A DNA stretch of 64,000 nucleotides from positions 412,501-476,500 of the forward strand of contig NZ_AP013072.1 of NCBI RefSeq assembly GCF_000478925.1, read 5' to 3'. The notes beneath the pieces are model-generated. The model made no database searches and was not told where the DNA came from. It worked only from the letters and a program-made list of their open reading frames with translations. A program made the position numbers and the translations under genes. Positions within the stretch are counted from its first letter, which is position 1. Each line of letters begins with the position of its first letter. Of the stretch, positions 19,744-30,167 are shown piece after piece. This stretch comes from Streptococcus anginosus subsp. whileyi MAS624 (GTDB lineage Bacteria; Bacillota; Bacilli; Lactobacillales; Streptococcaceae).

Positions 19744-20394
19744 ATGAAAAATTCATATAAATTAGCAAGTATAACTATGTTGTGCTCTTTGCTTTTACTG
19801 AGCGCTTGCCATAAAAATGAAACAAAAAGTGATTCGAATGACCATTCGACAGTAAAGACTGCACAAAGTAGTTCTAAAAAAGCAAAATCATCTAAAGCTA
19901 AGAAAAAGATGACTGCTAACGCGAGTAGTAATAAAAAAGCAGGGGACAGTACTCAATCTGCTGCTAGTGAACAGATGTCACCTGCTCAATCATCAACTAC
20001 TCAACCCTCTTCAAGTGCAACTAACGCCGATAGTAATACTTCTCCTGCAGCAGAAGCAAAGTCTACAGTTGACGTAAACGCTCTTGCTAGTGGTGATTTT
20101 TCAACAATTTCAGGAACTTGGAGTAATGACTTGGGAAAAAGTATTACCATTAATTCTAATGGTCAAGCTGCTTTTGCAGGTGAGAAAAGAGAGTATGGTC
20201 TTACTTCTGAAAAAATAGTCGCGAACACATTTTGGGGAACGATTTATCCTAAAGACGCTCAAGTAGGTGGTGCTGCTTTTATTGTGGTTCCTGCTGGTGT
20301 AGCTGATCCTGTTACGGGACAGGTTTCTAATACAGACCGGATTTTGAGTGGGCAAGATGAAAATGCCAATACACATCCTTTCTACAGAAATTAA
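19744..20394 (+). CDS. Lipoprotein with DUF6287-like C-terminal domain
   Basis: 216-residue lipoprotein; signal MKNSYKLASITMLCSLLLLSAC with lipobox Cys22. A Ser/Thr/Ala-rich linker precedes a C-terminal domain (about 115-216) that starts DFSTISGTWSNDLGKSITIN and ends with DRILSGQDENANTHPFYRN. This resembles the streptococcal DUF6287 lipoprotein domain; I hold that family name loosely. It is probably cotranscribed with the VanY-like gene, which begins 34 bp downstream without its own promoter. Confidence 0.78.
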   Translation: MKNSYKLASITMLCSLLLLSACHKNETKSDSNDHSTVKTAQSSSKKAKSSKAKKKMTANASSNKKAGDSTQSAASEQMSPAQSSTTQPSSSATNADSNTSPAAEAKSTVDVNALASGDFSTISGTWSNDLGKSITINSNGQAAFAGEKREYGLTSEKIVANTFWGTIYPKDAQVGGAAFIVVPAGVADPVTGQVSNTDRILSGQDENANTHPFYRN

Positions 20395-20428
20395 GATTAT
20401 AGAAATAAATTAGAAAGTAGGACAAGTG

Positions 20429-23239
20429 ATGAAAAAAATGTTTGATCACAAAGAACAACGTTTTTCCATTCGTAAATATTCGTGTGGTGCGGCTTCTGTT
20501 TTGATTGGATGTGTCCTCTTTATGGGCGGTCAAACCGTGTCAGCTGATGAACAAGCCACGACAGGAACAGTACCTGAAGCAGCTCAAGTTGGCACAGCAA
20601 ATAAGACTCAAAACACAACTGAATCAATTGATGTGTCTTCTCAATCAGCAGCAACTCAAAAAGAAACTGCTGTAACAACAACTGCGCCAGCTAGCTCATC
20701 AGCAGACACGGGTGTTGCTAAAACGTCTTCTGAAAATACTCAAAAGACGATAACGGCAGATAAAGCTGTTTCTGTAGCTACAGAGACGACACCTTCTCAA
20801 CCAACGACTGTTGATGCAGCGACACAGACAGAAGACGAAACAACAAATTCATCTGTTGATGCAACAACAGACACAGCTACCCCTTCAACAACTGTAAAAG
20901 TTGAAAAGAGTCCTGTCGAAAAAGAAGCAGGGAAAGAAGAAGCTGATGTTGCGAAATTGATGGATAAAACGCAACCAGCACAACAAGCTCGTCTTGCAGA
21001 ATCCAAAGTAACGCAAAGTGTACCTTCTTTACCAAGTCAGGGCTATTACACTTATACGAAACGTACGGAAGTGAAAAATGAACCGAAAGCAAGTGCAGCA
21101 TTGCAATTTTATGTAAATGCGGGGGATCGTGTTTTTTACGACCAAGTTTTGATTGCAGATGGATACCAATGGCTAAGTTACCGCTCTTATAGTGGTGTTC
21201 GTCGCTATGCGGCTATTAACAAGCTGATTCAATCTGAACCTCAACAGCCAGCAAAGCAAACACCTTCTTCAACAGGAACTTTCCCTTCTAGAGGAAGATA
21301 TATTTTCTCTGGAACGACAGAGGTTAAGAATGAAGCCAAATTGTCAGCTCCGACACAATTTACTTTTAATAGAGGCGATAGCGTTAACTATGATAAAGTG
21401 CTGGAAAATGATGGTTATCAATGGATTAGCTATATTTCTTATAGTGGAATGCGTCGTTATGCAGCTGTTACAAAGTTAGCTCAGCCAGCACCTCAAAGAC
21501 CAGCTCAAAGTCAAGTGACAGGTACGATTCACATTGAAAATAAGACCTCGCAAGGCTTTGATGTGGTGGTGACGAATGTCAACTCGACCAAGGGTGTGAA
21601 GACGGTGAAGTTGCCTATTTGGTCTAGCCAAGGCGGTCAAGATGACATCATCTGGTACGATGCCACTAAGCAAAATGACGGCACTTATAAATTGAGTGTG
21701 GACATTCGTCGTCATAAGAATAACTACGGTGACTATAATGTGCACATGTATTACGTTCAGTCAGACGGCAGCTTGCAAGGTGTGACGGGTACCACGACTA
21801 AGGTGGAAGAACCTAAATATAGTGTGACCGGCACGATTCACATTGAAAATAAGACTTCGCAAGGTTTTGATGTGGTGGTGACGAATGTCAGCTCGACCAA
21901 GGGTGTGAAGACAGTGAAGCTGCCTGTTTGGTCCAGTCAAGGCGGTCAAGATGACATCATCTGGTACGATGCAGCCAAGCAAACAGATGGCACCTATAAG
22001 TTGAGTGTGGATATTCGTCGCCATAAAAATAATCGAGGCGAATACAACATTCACATGTATTACGTTCAGTCGGATGGTAGCTTGCAAGGTGTAACGGGTA
22101 CCACGACTAAGGTGGAAGAACCCAAATACAGCGTGACTGGCACGATTCACATTGAGAATAAAACTTCGCAAGGCTTTGATGTGGTGGTGACGAATGTCAG
22201 CTCGACCAAGGGTGTGAAGACAGTGAAGTTGCCTATTTGGTCTAGTCAAGGCGGTCAAGATGATGTGATTTGGTATGATGCAGTCAAGCAAACAGACGGC
22301 ACCTACAAGTTGAGTGTGGATATTCGTCGTCATAAAAATAATCGAGGCGAATACAACATTCACATGTATTACGTTCAGTCAGACGGCAGTTTGCAAGGTG
22401 TGACGGGTACGACAACTAAGGTGGAAGGCCCTCAAACAGGTGCAAAAGAAGTACAATATAATGGTTCTTACTACTTTATCCAAGGTAAATATGATGAAAT
22501 TGTAGTGGCAAACAAAAAGCATCCGATGGCTGCTAACTACAATCCTGGTGAAAATCCAACTGCAAAAGCTGCTTTTCTTCGATTAAGAAATGATATGATT
22601 GCTCAAGGCTATAATGTTGGTTATGCTTACAGCGGATTTAGAAGTTATGATTATCAAAAAGTTCTGTATCAAAATTATGTGAACAAAGATGGTCAAGCTG
22701 CTGCGGATCGTTACTCTGCACGTCCGGGTTATAATGAGCACCAAACAGGTCTTGTCTTTGATTTAACGGATAAAGCGGGCAATCTTTTAGAGGATACTGC
22801 TGCAAGTAATTGGTTGAAGAACAATGCATATCGCTACGGTTTTGTAGTCCGTTACCAACCAGGGAAAGAAGCTTCGACAGGATATATGCCAGAAGCATGG
22901 CATATTCGTTATATCGGTAAGGAAGCTGATGAAGTTTACCATTCTGGTTTGAGTTTAGAGGAATATTATGGCTTTGAAGGTGGAGATTACGCTTCATCAG
23001 TAATCCCGTCAAAACCAACAACTCCGTCTCCCCAAACACCCTCTATCCCTGCTCAAGGTGTCTATCGTTTTACAAAATGCTCCTCTATCAAAGCAGAAGC
23101 TAGAATGTCAGCCCCTGAATTGGCTTATTATGATGCCGGGCAATCGGTCACTTATGATAAGGTTTTGAATGCAGATGGTGCGACATGGATTTCTTACATT
23201 GCTTTTAGCGGAAAGAGACGGTATATTGCTATTGCTTAA
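20429..23239 (+). CDS. YSIRK-signal VanY-like D,D-/L,D-carboxypeptidase surface protein
   Basis: 936-residue exported wall enzyme. A YSIRK-type signal (FSIRKYSCGAASVLIG) is followed by a Ser/Thr/Ala-rich region to about 200, two SH3_5-like domains (about 205-265 and 284-345), three near-identical GBS Bsp-like repeats of 103 residues (from about 364, 467 and 570), a VanY/LAS peptidase domain (about 670-845) with zinc ligands in NEHQTGLVFDL and EAWHIRYIG, and a final SH3_5 domain (876-936). No LPXTG is present. It should trim peptidoglycan stem peptides. I took ATG at 20429; a GTG lies one codon upstream. It shares its SH3 and Bsp modules with the CHAP protein, suggesting paralogous assembly. 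Confidence 0.9.
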   Translation: MKKMFDHKEQRFSIRKYSCGAASVLIGCVLFMGGQTVSADEQATTGTVPEAAQVGTANKTQNTTESIDVSSQSAATQKETAVTTTAPASSSADTGVAKTSSENTQKTITADKAVSVATETTPSQPTTVDAATQTEDETTNSSVDATTDTATPSTTVKVEKSPVEKEAGKEEADVAKLMDKTQPAQQARLAESKVTQSVPSLPSQGYYTYTKRTEVKNEPKASAALQFYVNAGDRVFYDQVLIADGYQWLSYRSYSGVRRYAAINKLIQSEPQQPAKQTPSSTGTFPSRGRYIFSGTTEVKNEAKLSAPTQFTFNRGDSVNYDKVLENDGYQWISYISYSGMRRYAAVTKLAQPAPQRPAQSQVTGTIHIENKTSQGFDVVVTNVNSTKGVKTVKLPIWSSQGGQDDIIWYDATKQNDGTYKLSVDIRRHKNNYGDYNVHMYYVQSDGSLQGVTGTTTKVEEPKYSVTGTIHIENKTSQGFDVVVTNVSSTKGVKTVKLPVWSSQGGQDDIIWYDAAKQTDGTYKLSVDIRRHKNNRGEYNIHMYYVQSDGSLQGVTGTTTKVEEPKYSVTGTIHIENKTSQGFDVVVTNVSSTKGVKTVKLPIWSSQGGQDDVIWYDAVKQTDGTYKLSVDIRRHKNNRGEYNIHMYYVQSDGSLQGVTGTTTKVEGPQTGAKEVQYNGSYYFIQGKYDEIVVANKKHPMAANYNPGENPTAKAAFLRLRNDMIAQGYNVGYAYSGFRSYDYQKVLYQNYVNKDGQAAADRYSARPGYNEHQTGLVFDLTDKAGNLLEDTAASNWLKNNAYRYGFVVRYQPGKEASTGYMPEAWHIRYIGKEADEVYHSGLSLEEYYGFEGGDYASSVIPSKPTTPSPQTPSIPAQGVYRFTKCSSIKAEARMSAPELAYYDAGQSVTYDKVLNADGATWISYIAFSGKRRYIAIA
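21522..22448 (+). repeat. Three tandem 309-bp repeats encoding Bsp-like modules
   Basis: Units start near 21522, 21831 and 22140 and are nearly identical at the base level (for example TGTGGTGGTGACGAATGTCA in each). Such repeats can expand or contract by recombination, changing the length of the surface protein. Confidence 0.85.
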
Positions 23240-23251
23240 TTCAAACTTTAC

Positions 23252-23284
23252 AACATCTACGGTTCAATCCGTAGGTGTTTTTTT
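23252..23284 (+). terminator. Terminator after the VanY-like gene
   Basis: ACATCTACGG at 23253-23262 pairs with CCGTAGGTGT at 23269-23278, followed by seven T. Confidence 0.85.
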
Positions 23285-23402
23285 ATATTTGAAAAACATT
23301 GTTTATCGTTTCACAAACTTAGATAAAGCATAAAAGGAAATGCTGTTGTGTATAGGCTTTTTTGATATTTTCTGAGATTGTGAAAATCTGTGAGCAAATT
23401 TT

Positions 23403-23417
23403 TTGTAAACGAATTCA
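23403..23417 (+). promoter_or_regulatory. cre site upstream of spxB
   Basis: TTGTAAACGAATTCA matches WTGNAANCGNWNNCW at every defined position. It lies 78 bp before the spxB start. CcpA repression of spxB is known in related oral streptococci. Confidence 0.75.
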
Positions 23418-23494
23418 AAAAGTATTATGATATTACCGTAACTAAAAAACAGATTTTGAAATTGCAATTCCATTCTCTGAGATGGAGGATTATT

Positions 23495-25300
23495 ATGTCT
23501 AATGTGAAAACAGTGCCCGCTGCTGTTGCTATGCTTCGTGTATTGGAAGCATGGGGTGTGGAAAATGTTTACGGTTACCCTGGTGGTTCTGTCAATTCAA
23601 CTATGAATGCGCTAGATCTGGAAAAGGAAAACATTCACTTTGTTCAAGTTCGTCACGAACAAGTTGGAGCTCTTGCAGCTGCAGCTCATGCTAAATTGAC
23701 TGGAAAAATAGGCGTAACTCTTGGATCTGCTGGCCCTGGTGCTGTCAATCTTTTAAATGGCTTGTACGATGCGCGGGAAGATCATGCTCCGGTTTTGGCT
23801 TTGGTCGGTCAAGTTCCTAGCACAAATATGAATTATGATTATTTCCAAGAGTTTTCTGAATTACCGATGTTTAGTGATGTTGCGGTTTACAACCGAGTGG
23901 TTATGACACCAGAAAGTCTCCCTTATGTTGTTGATAAAGCGATTCGTGAGGCTTATAAACATAATGGTGTAGCTGTTGTTATCATGCCAAATAACTTTGG
24001 TTATGTAGAAATTCCAGATGTAGATTATGCTTCTCATACAGCAGAAAAAAACTTACCGCTGCCCCAAGCAACGGATGCCGAAGTGGATCAATTTCTTGAA
24101 CTAGTAAAAGCAGCTAAGCGTCCTATTTTTCATGTAGGTTCTGGTATCGGGAACAATGCCCAGTTATTGATAGAACTGTCTCAAAAATTGCAAATTCCGA
24201 TTGCTGTAGCGGGTCTGGCTAAGGGCAAAATTCCAGATGACTTTGAAGCCAACTTAGGAACATTGAATCGTGCTGCTTCTAAGGTTGGTGATGAAGCTTT
24301 TGCGGCGGCTGATCTGGTGATTGCTCTTGGGACAAACTTCCCATTTGCCAACTTAGTTTATCGTTCTCATGATTTTAAGTTTGTTTCTATTGATATTGAT
24401 GCTGCTAATTTTGGTCGTCATCACTACTTGGATTTAGGAATTTTATCAGATTCTGGAAGTTTTCTGAAAAAAGCCTTGGAACGTAGTGAAGCGGTCGCTC
24501 CGCAACCATTTTATCAAGCAAGTGTGGCAGCCATGAAAGATTGGAAAGCTTATCTGGCACGTTTAATGCAAAAAGCAGACGGACCACTAGAGTTTGAACA
24601 AGTTTATCGCGAAATCAACCGCATTTCAGATGCCAATGCTGTCTATGGTATTGATGTTGGGGACAATATTATCAATAGCTTCCGCTTCTTAAACTTTATA
24701 CCAGAGAAGAAATGGACAATTTCCGCTCTCTTTGCTACGATGGGGTATGGCTTACCAGCTTCTATCGCAGGTCAATTTGCTTTTCCGAATCGCCAAGTTT
24801 TCAATATTGCTGGGGACGGTGCATTTTCAATGGTGATGCAGGATCTGACGACCCAAGTCAAATACCAGTTGCCAATTATTAATATTATCACTTCTAACAA
24901 TTCACTCAACTTTATCAAGTCTGAACAGGAAGATCTGGTCATGAACTTTTCAGGCGTAGATCTCTACGAAGTAGATTTTGCGAAAGTTGCAGAAGGAATG
25001 GGAGTAGAGGGAATAACAGTTAAAACTTTAGAGGAATTGCCAGCTGCATTTGACCGCGCACTTGAAGTTTCAAAATCTGGGAAGCCTGTTCTGATTGATG
25101 CTAAAATCACAGACAAACGTGGTATCCCTGTGGAAGAGTTGGAATTGGATATTGTTGATGGTGACTTTGTAGAAAAAATTTCTGCTGGTTATCAAGAAAC
25201 ACATGGTCAAATGAGTCCAGAAGAATTCTTTGCGGCTTATGATGGGCAAGAGCTGCGACCTATTACAGCTTATTTCAAAGAATATGGTGTCAAGCCATAA
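23495..25300 (+). CDS. spxB: Pyruvate oxidase SpxB
   Basis: 601-residue TPP- and FAD-dependent enzyme that converts pyruvate, phosphate and oxygen to acetyl phosphate, CO2 and H2O2. The N-terminal TPP-binding domain has GVENVYGYPGGSVNS and RHEQVGALAAAAHAKLTGK with the catalytic Glu; the C-terminal domain has the TPP motif GDGAFSMVMQDLTTQ. I chose ATG at 23495 after GGAGG; the in-frame start at 23390 has no ribosome site and overlaps the cre. H2O2 from SpxB inhibits competing bacteria and triggers DNA release in oral streptococci. The lactate oxidase gene follows, so both H2O2-producing routes are side by side. Confidence 0.96.
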   Translation: MSNVKTVPAAVAMLRVLEAWGVENVYGYPGGSVNSTMNALDLEKENIHFVQVRHEQVGALAAAAHAKLTGKIGVTLGSAGPGAVNLLNGLYDAREDHAPVLALVGQVPSTNMNYDYFQEFSELPMFSDVAVYNRVVMTPESLPYVVDKAIREAYKHNGVAVVIMPNNFGYVEIPDVDYASHTAEKNLPLPQATDAEVDQFLELVKAAKRPIFHVGSGIGNNAQLLIELSQKLQIPIAVAGLAKGKIPDDFEANLGTLNRAASKVGDEAFAAADLVIALGTNFPFANLVYRSHDFKFVSIDIDAANFGRHHYLDLGILSDSGSFLKKALERSEAVAPQPFYQASVAAMKDWKAYLARLMQKADGPLEFEQVYREINRISDANAVYGIDVGDNIINSFRFLNFIPEKKWTISALFATMGYGLPASIAGQFAFPNRQVFNIAGDGAFSMVMQDLTTQVKYQLPIINIITSNNSLNFIKSEQEDLVMNFSGVDLYEVDFAKVAEGMGVEGITVKTLEELPAAFDRALEVSKSGKPVLIDAKITDKRGIPVEELELDIVDGDFVEKISAGYQETHGQMSPEEFFAAYDGQELRPITAYFKEYGVKP

Positions 25301-25334
25301 CGTGAGCCACAGCTTATCTTAATTTTTATGACTG

Positions 25335-25385
25335 TTTATAGTAGAGTTAGAGCGGGAGGCCATCCCTCTCTAACTCTACTATAAA
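25335..25385. repeat. 18-bp perfect inverted repeat between spxB and lctO
   Basis: The arm at 25335-25352 (TTTATAGTAGAGTTAGAG) pairs fully with 25368-25385 around a 15-base loop. It has no T run behind it, so it may act as an RNA stabiliser or a weak terminator rather than a standard one. Confidence 0.6.
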
Positions 25386-25487
25386 TTGCAGAAGCTGTTT
25401 CACTTCATTAAATTGGTATAAATTTTATACAAATTCTTATTATTCTGATCTGTTAGATAGACTGATTGAATTTTTTGTTTCGAAAAA

Positions 25488-25502
25488 ATGAAAGCGCTTG
25501 CT
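25488..25502 (+). promoter_or_regulatory. cre site upstream of lctO
   Basis: ATGAAAGCGCTTGCT fits the cre consensus at all defined positions, 58 bp before the lctO start. Confidence 0.8.
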
Positions 25503-25559
25503 TATCGAAAGTTCAATCTGCCTTTCTCTGCAGATATGCATTAGACAGGAGGAAACATT

Positions 25560-26696
25560 ATGTCTTACCAAACTAGTAGTGCTGAAGGTCCAGTTGATTT
25601 CATTAACACTTATGATTTAGAGTCCATGGCTCAGAAGGTCATTCCCAAAGCTGCATTTGGCTATATCGCAAGTGGAGCCGAAGATACTTTTACTCTGCGG
25701 GAAAATATTCGTGCCTTTAACCATAAGCTAATTGTGCCTCATACGCTTCGAAATGTGGAAAATCCAAGTACAGAGATTGAATTTGACGGAGATAAACTAT
25801 CGTCTCCAATTATTCTAGCTCCGGTAGCGGCTCATAAGCTGGCGAATGTACAAGGAGAAGTGGCTTCAGCAAAAGGTGTGCATGAATTTGGTTCTCTCTA
25901 TACCACAAGCTCTTATTCAACGGTCGATCTTCCAGAAATTTCGCAAGCTCTTCAAGGAACACCACATTGGTTCCAGTTCTACTTTAGTAAAGATGATGGC
26001 ATTAACCGTCATATCATGGATCGGGTTAAAGCAGAAGGGTATAAAGCAATTGTTTTGACAGCGGATGCGACTGTTGGGGGCAATCGTGAAGTGGACAAAC
26101 GCAATGGCTTTGTTTTTCCAGTTGGCATGCCGATTGTAGAAGAATACCTTCCTGATGGTGCAGGCAAGACAATGGACTTCGTTTACAAATCAGCTAAGCA
26201 AAAATTATCCCCTCGTGATGTGGAATTTATCGCATCTTACTCAGATCTCCCTGTCTATGTCAAAGGTCCACAATGCCGTGAAGATGTAGAGCGCTCGCTT
26301 GATGCCGGTGCTTCTGGTATTTGGGTAACCAACCACGGTGGACGGCAAATTGACGGCGGCCCGGCAGCTTTCGATTCATTGCAAGAAGTGGCTAAAACAG
26401 TTGATAAACGTGTACCAATTGTCTTTGATTCAGGTGTCCGTCGTGGTCAGCATGTCTTTAAGGCGCTCGCTTCTGGGGCAGATTTAGTGGCTATTGGGCG
26501 ACCTGTGATTTATGGCCTAGCTCTTGGTGGTAGTGTTGGTGTCCGCCAAGTCTTTGAGCATATCAATGATGAATTAAAAACAGTGATGCAATTATCTGGT
26601 ACCCAAACGATTGAAGAAGTAAAACACTTCAAACTTCGTCATAATCCTTATAATCCAACTTTCCCAGTAGACCTACGGGATTTGAAATTGTACTAA
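25560..26696 (+). CDS. lctO: L-lactate oxidase LctO
   Basis: 378-residue FMN-dependent alpha-hydroxy-acid oxidase; it turns L-lactate and oxygen into pyruvate and H2O2, so its product feeds SpxB. Family motifs seen are YIASGAEDTFTLREN near the N-terminus, the FMN-phosphate and active-site block WVTNHGGRQIDGGP with the catalytic His, and IVFDSGVRRGQHVFKALASGADLVAIGRP. The length fits lactate oxidases. ATG follows AGGAGGAAAC. An upstream cre suggests CcpA control in parallel with spxB. Confidence 0.95.
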   Translation: MSYQTSSAEGPVDFINTYDLESMAQKVIPKAAFGYIASGAEDTFTLRENIRAFNHKLIVPHTLRNVENPSTEIEFDGDKLSSPIILAPVAAHKLANVQGEVASAKGVHEFGSLYTTSSYSTVDLPEISQALQGTPHWFQFYFSKDDGINRHIMDRVKAEGYKAIVLTADATVGGNREVDKRNGFVFPVGMPIVEEYLPDGAGKTMDFVYKSAKQKLSPRDVEFIASYSDLPVYVKGPQCREDVERSLDAGASGIWVTNHGGRQIDGGPAAFDSLQEVAKTVDKRVPIVFDSGVRRGQHVFKALASGADLVAIGRPVIYGLALGGSVGVRQVFEHINDELKTVMQLSGTQTIEEVKHFKLRHNPYNPTFPVDLRDLKLY

Positions 26697-26712
26697 AATG
26701 GATAAATTATCA

Positions 26713-26747
26713 TCCGACTCTCTTTGGCGTTTCAAAGGGAGTTTTGT
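26713..26747 (+). terminator. Terminator after lctO
   Basis: ACTCTCTTT near 26717 pairs, with one mismatch, with AAAGGGAGT near 26734-26742 and is followed by TTTTG. Confidence 0.6.
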
Positions 26748-26914
26748 TATGCTAAGCGATAGAGAAATGAAGTCAGATATCCGATTTTAATAAAAATGTT
26801 CAGTTCTAAATGACAAAAGTTAGCAAAAGTCGTTAATGTACTTGGAAAATAGAATAGTATCACTATTTGACAGTATTTTATAAGAAAACTTCTTCTTTGT
26901 TTGTTATAATATAA

Positions 26915-28390
<1,476 letters not shown>

Positions 28391-28456
28391 AGCAATTGGG
28401 GCGTGAGACAGGATTTACAATCATTTTAATCATCTCTTTTATTACAATAATTTGGT

Positions 28457-28503
28457 GAGAGTGGGACAGAAATCAGTGATTTCGTCATCCCACTCTCTTT
28501 TTT
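28457..28503 (+). terminator. GTGGGAC-family element, copy 2, acting as terminator
   Basis: GAGAGTGGGA at 28457 pairs with TCCCACTCTC ending at 28498 and is followed by T residues. Its first 19 bases are identical to the element at 9688. Confidence 0.8.
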
Positions 28504-28570
28504 GCTTTCCGTTGACTTCCGTCTTTTTCCTTGACTAGGGATAAGAGATTTTGTTGGAAATGGACGTAAT

Positions 28571-29248
28571 ATGGCTACTATTTTAATCATCGAAGATAAT
28601 AACGATATTCATGAATTGTTAAAAGATTTGTTTGAAACTGAACACAGAGTTTTCTCAGCTTATTCTGGAACGGAAGGACTGCTTGTTTTTGCGCAGGAAA
28701 AGATTGATTTGGTGCTGCTGGACATTATGCTGCCAGGGAAAAACGGTGATCAGGTCTTGGCAGAAATTCGCAAAAGCAGTCAGATTCCAGTGGTCATGCT
28801 GACAGCTTTGGGTGAGAAACCGCTGGTTAGTCAATATCTGCTAGATGGTGCCAATGACTATATTGTCAAACCATTCGATCTGGACGAGCTTTTTGCACGT
28901 GTGACCGTGCAGCTTCGCAACCACCTTTCACAAGAGCAATCGACGGAAATTCAAAGAATAAAAAATATCCGTCTTTCACCAGATACATTTGAAGTGGTCA
29001 ATGGCGAGAAACGGGTTCGTTTGGGGAAGAAGGAGTATCAGATATTTCAAACCTTGCTTTGTCACCCTAAGAAGATTTACACAAAGGAAGAACTGTTTGA
29101 GTTGATTTGGGAAGAGGCATATTTGCCAGGAGACAACACGCTCAACACTCATCTCAGCAATCTTCGCAAGAAATTGGCACAAGTAGATGATTCGGAAGAA
29201 TATATCGAAACGATTTGGGGACTGGGTGTACGACTTAAGGAGGACTGA
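28571..29248 (+). CDS. OmpR/PhoB-family response regulator
   Basis: 225-residue regulator. The receiver domain has Glu8-Asp9, phospho-acceptor Asp51 (VLLDIMLPG) and the Lys in YIVKPFDLDEL. The C-terminal winged helix (about 128-225) contains EYQIFQTLLCHPKKIYTKEELFE as two short motifs and the recognition-helix region NTHLSNLRKKL. The kinase gene starts 2 bp after its stop. The convergent ABC transporter genes downstream resemble peptide-antibiotic exporters, which such pairs often control. Confidence 0.93.
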   Translation: MATILIIEDNNDIHELLKDLFETEHRVFSAYSGTEGLLVFAQEKIDLVLLDIMLPGKNGDQVLAEIRKSSQIPVVMLTALGEKPLVSQYLLDGANDYIVKPFDLDELFARVTVQLRNHLSQEQSTEIQRIKNIRLSPDTFEVVNGEKRVRLGKKEYQIFQTLLCHPKKIYTKEELFELIWEEAYLPGDNTLNTHLSNLRKKLAQVDDSEEYIETIWGLGVRLKED

Positions 29249-29250
29249 GA

Positions 29251-30117
29251 ATGCTTGAATTTATACTAATTATGTTCATCGGTCTGCTTGGGTTCTTGCT
29301 CGTGCGTTATCATGTTGCGGTCCGTAATTTTTCACAGCAGATTCGTGAGAAACGAGAAACTGGTAGTCAAATTCGTTTGGCACCTCAAAACCACACCCAA
29401 ACGATTGTTGAGTTGGCAAATGAAGTTGAAAAGCTCTTTCAAGAAATAGAGCAGACAAGTTTTATCGCTCGTCAGGAAAAGAAAACCTTGGATATGGCGA
29501 TTAGCAATATTGCTCATGATATTCGCACACCCTTGACCATTGCTAGTGGCTGTACCCAACAGCTTATAAAGGGAAAAGAAGAAAATGAACAGCTGTTGAA
29601 AATTGCGACCAATCTGTCCGTTGTTTCCAATCGTTTGGAAGCGCTCATGGAATATCGTCGTCTTATGGAAGGGGCTGTTCGACCGCAGTTTCGACAAATA
29701 GATATTTCCAAACTGGTTGCAAAGCAAATGCTTTCTTTTTATGATGCCTTTCAAAAGCAAGGAATTGAATTGCAAGTAAATTTGCAGGAGGGGTTAGTAA
29801 TAAAGACAGATCCAGAAATTTTGGAGCGGATTGTCCAAAATATGCTGAGTAATGTCCTCAAGCATGGAAAGGAAACTGCCCAGCTGTCTTTAATCCGAAA
29901 AGATGCGGCTATTCATTTAAGTGTAAAAAACATTGTCCGTCAGCCCATTCAACATTTGGAAAAATTGACCAATCGTTTTTATTCTGAAAACCTCTCTAAC
30001 ACGGAAGAATCTTCTGGTTTGGGACTTTATATCACTCAACAACTGGTAGATATTCTTGGCGGTGATTTAACCATGAAAGCTAAAGGAGAATGGTTTGAAT
30101 TGCTTATCCGTTTGTGA
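29251..30117 (+). CDS. Sensor histidine kinase
   Basis: 288-residue kinase with a single N-terminal membrane segment (about residues 1-22, LEFILIMFIGLLGFLLV) and no extracellular domain. The dimerisation helix carries the phospho-His in SNIAHDIRTPLTIASG; N-box VQNMLSNVLKHG and G-box ESSGLGLYITQQL define the ATP-binding domain. Its small, sensor-poor layout resembles kinases that detect antimicrobial peptides through a partner ABC transporter. It is coupled to the regulator gene upstream. Confidence 0.92.
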   Translation: MLEFILIMFIGLLGFLLVRYHVAVRNFSQQIREKRETGSQIRLAPQNHTQTIVELANEVEKLFQEIEQTSFIARQEKKTLDMAISNIAHDIRTPLTIASGCTQQLIKGKEENEQLLKIATNLSVVSNRLEALMEYRRLMEGAVRPQFRQIDISKLVAKQMLSFYDAFQKQGIELQVNLQEGLVIKTDPEILERIVQNMLSNVLKHGKETAQLSLIRKDAAIHLSVKNIVRQPIQHLEKLTNRFYSENLSNTEESSGLGLYITQQLVDILGGDLTMKAKGEWFELLIRL

Positions 30118-30125
30118 ATATTTTA

Positions 30126-30165
30126 TACAGAAAAACAACTAATCATTTGACTAGCTGTTTTCTTT
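30126..30165. terminator. Bidirectional terminator between kinase and ABC permease
   Basis: AAAACAACTAATCA pairs, with two mismatches, with TGACTAGCTGTTTT; T-rich sequence follows on both strands. Confidence 0.7.
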
Positions 30166-30167
30166 TG

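Noticed and set aside
21761..22363. 200-codon minus-strand frame with internal repeats
   Set aside because: It is the shadow of the tandem Bsp-like repeats on the other strand; its repetition just mirrors them.
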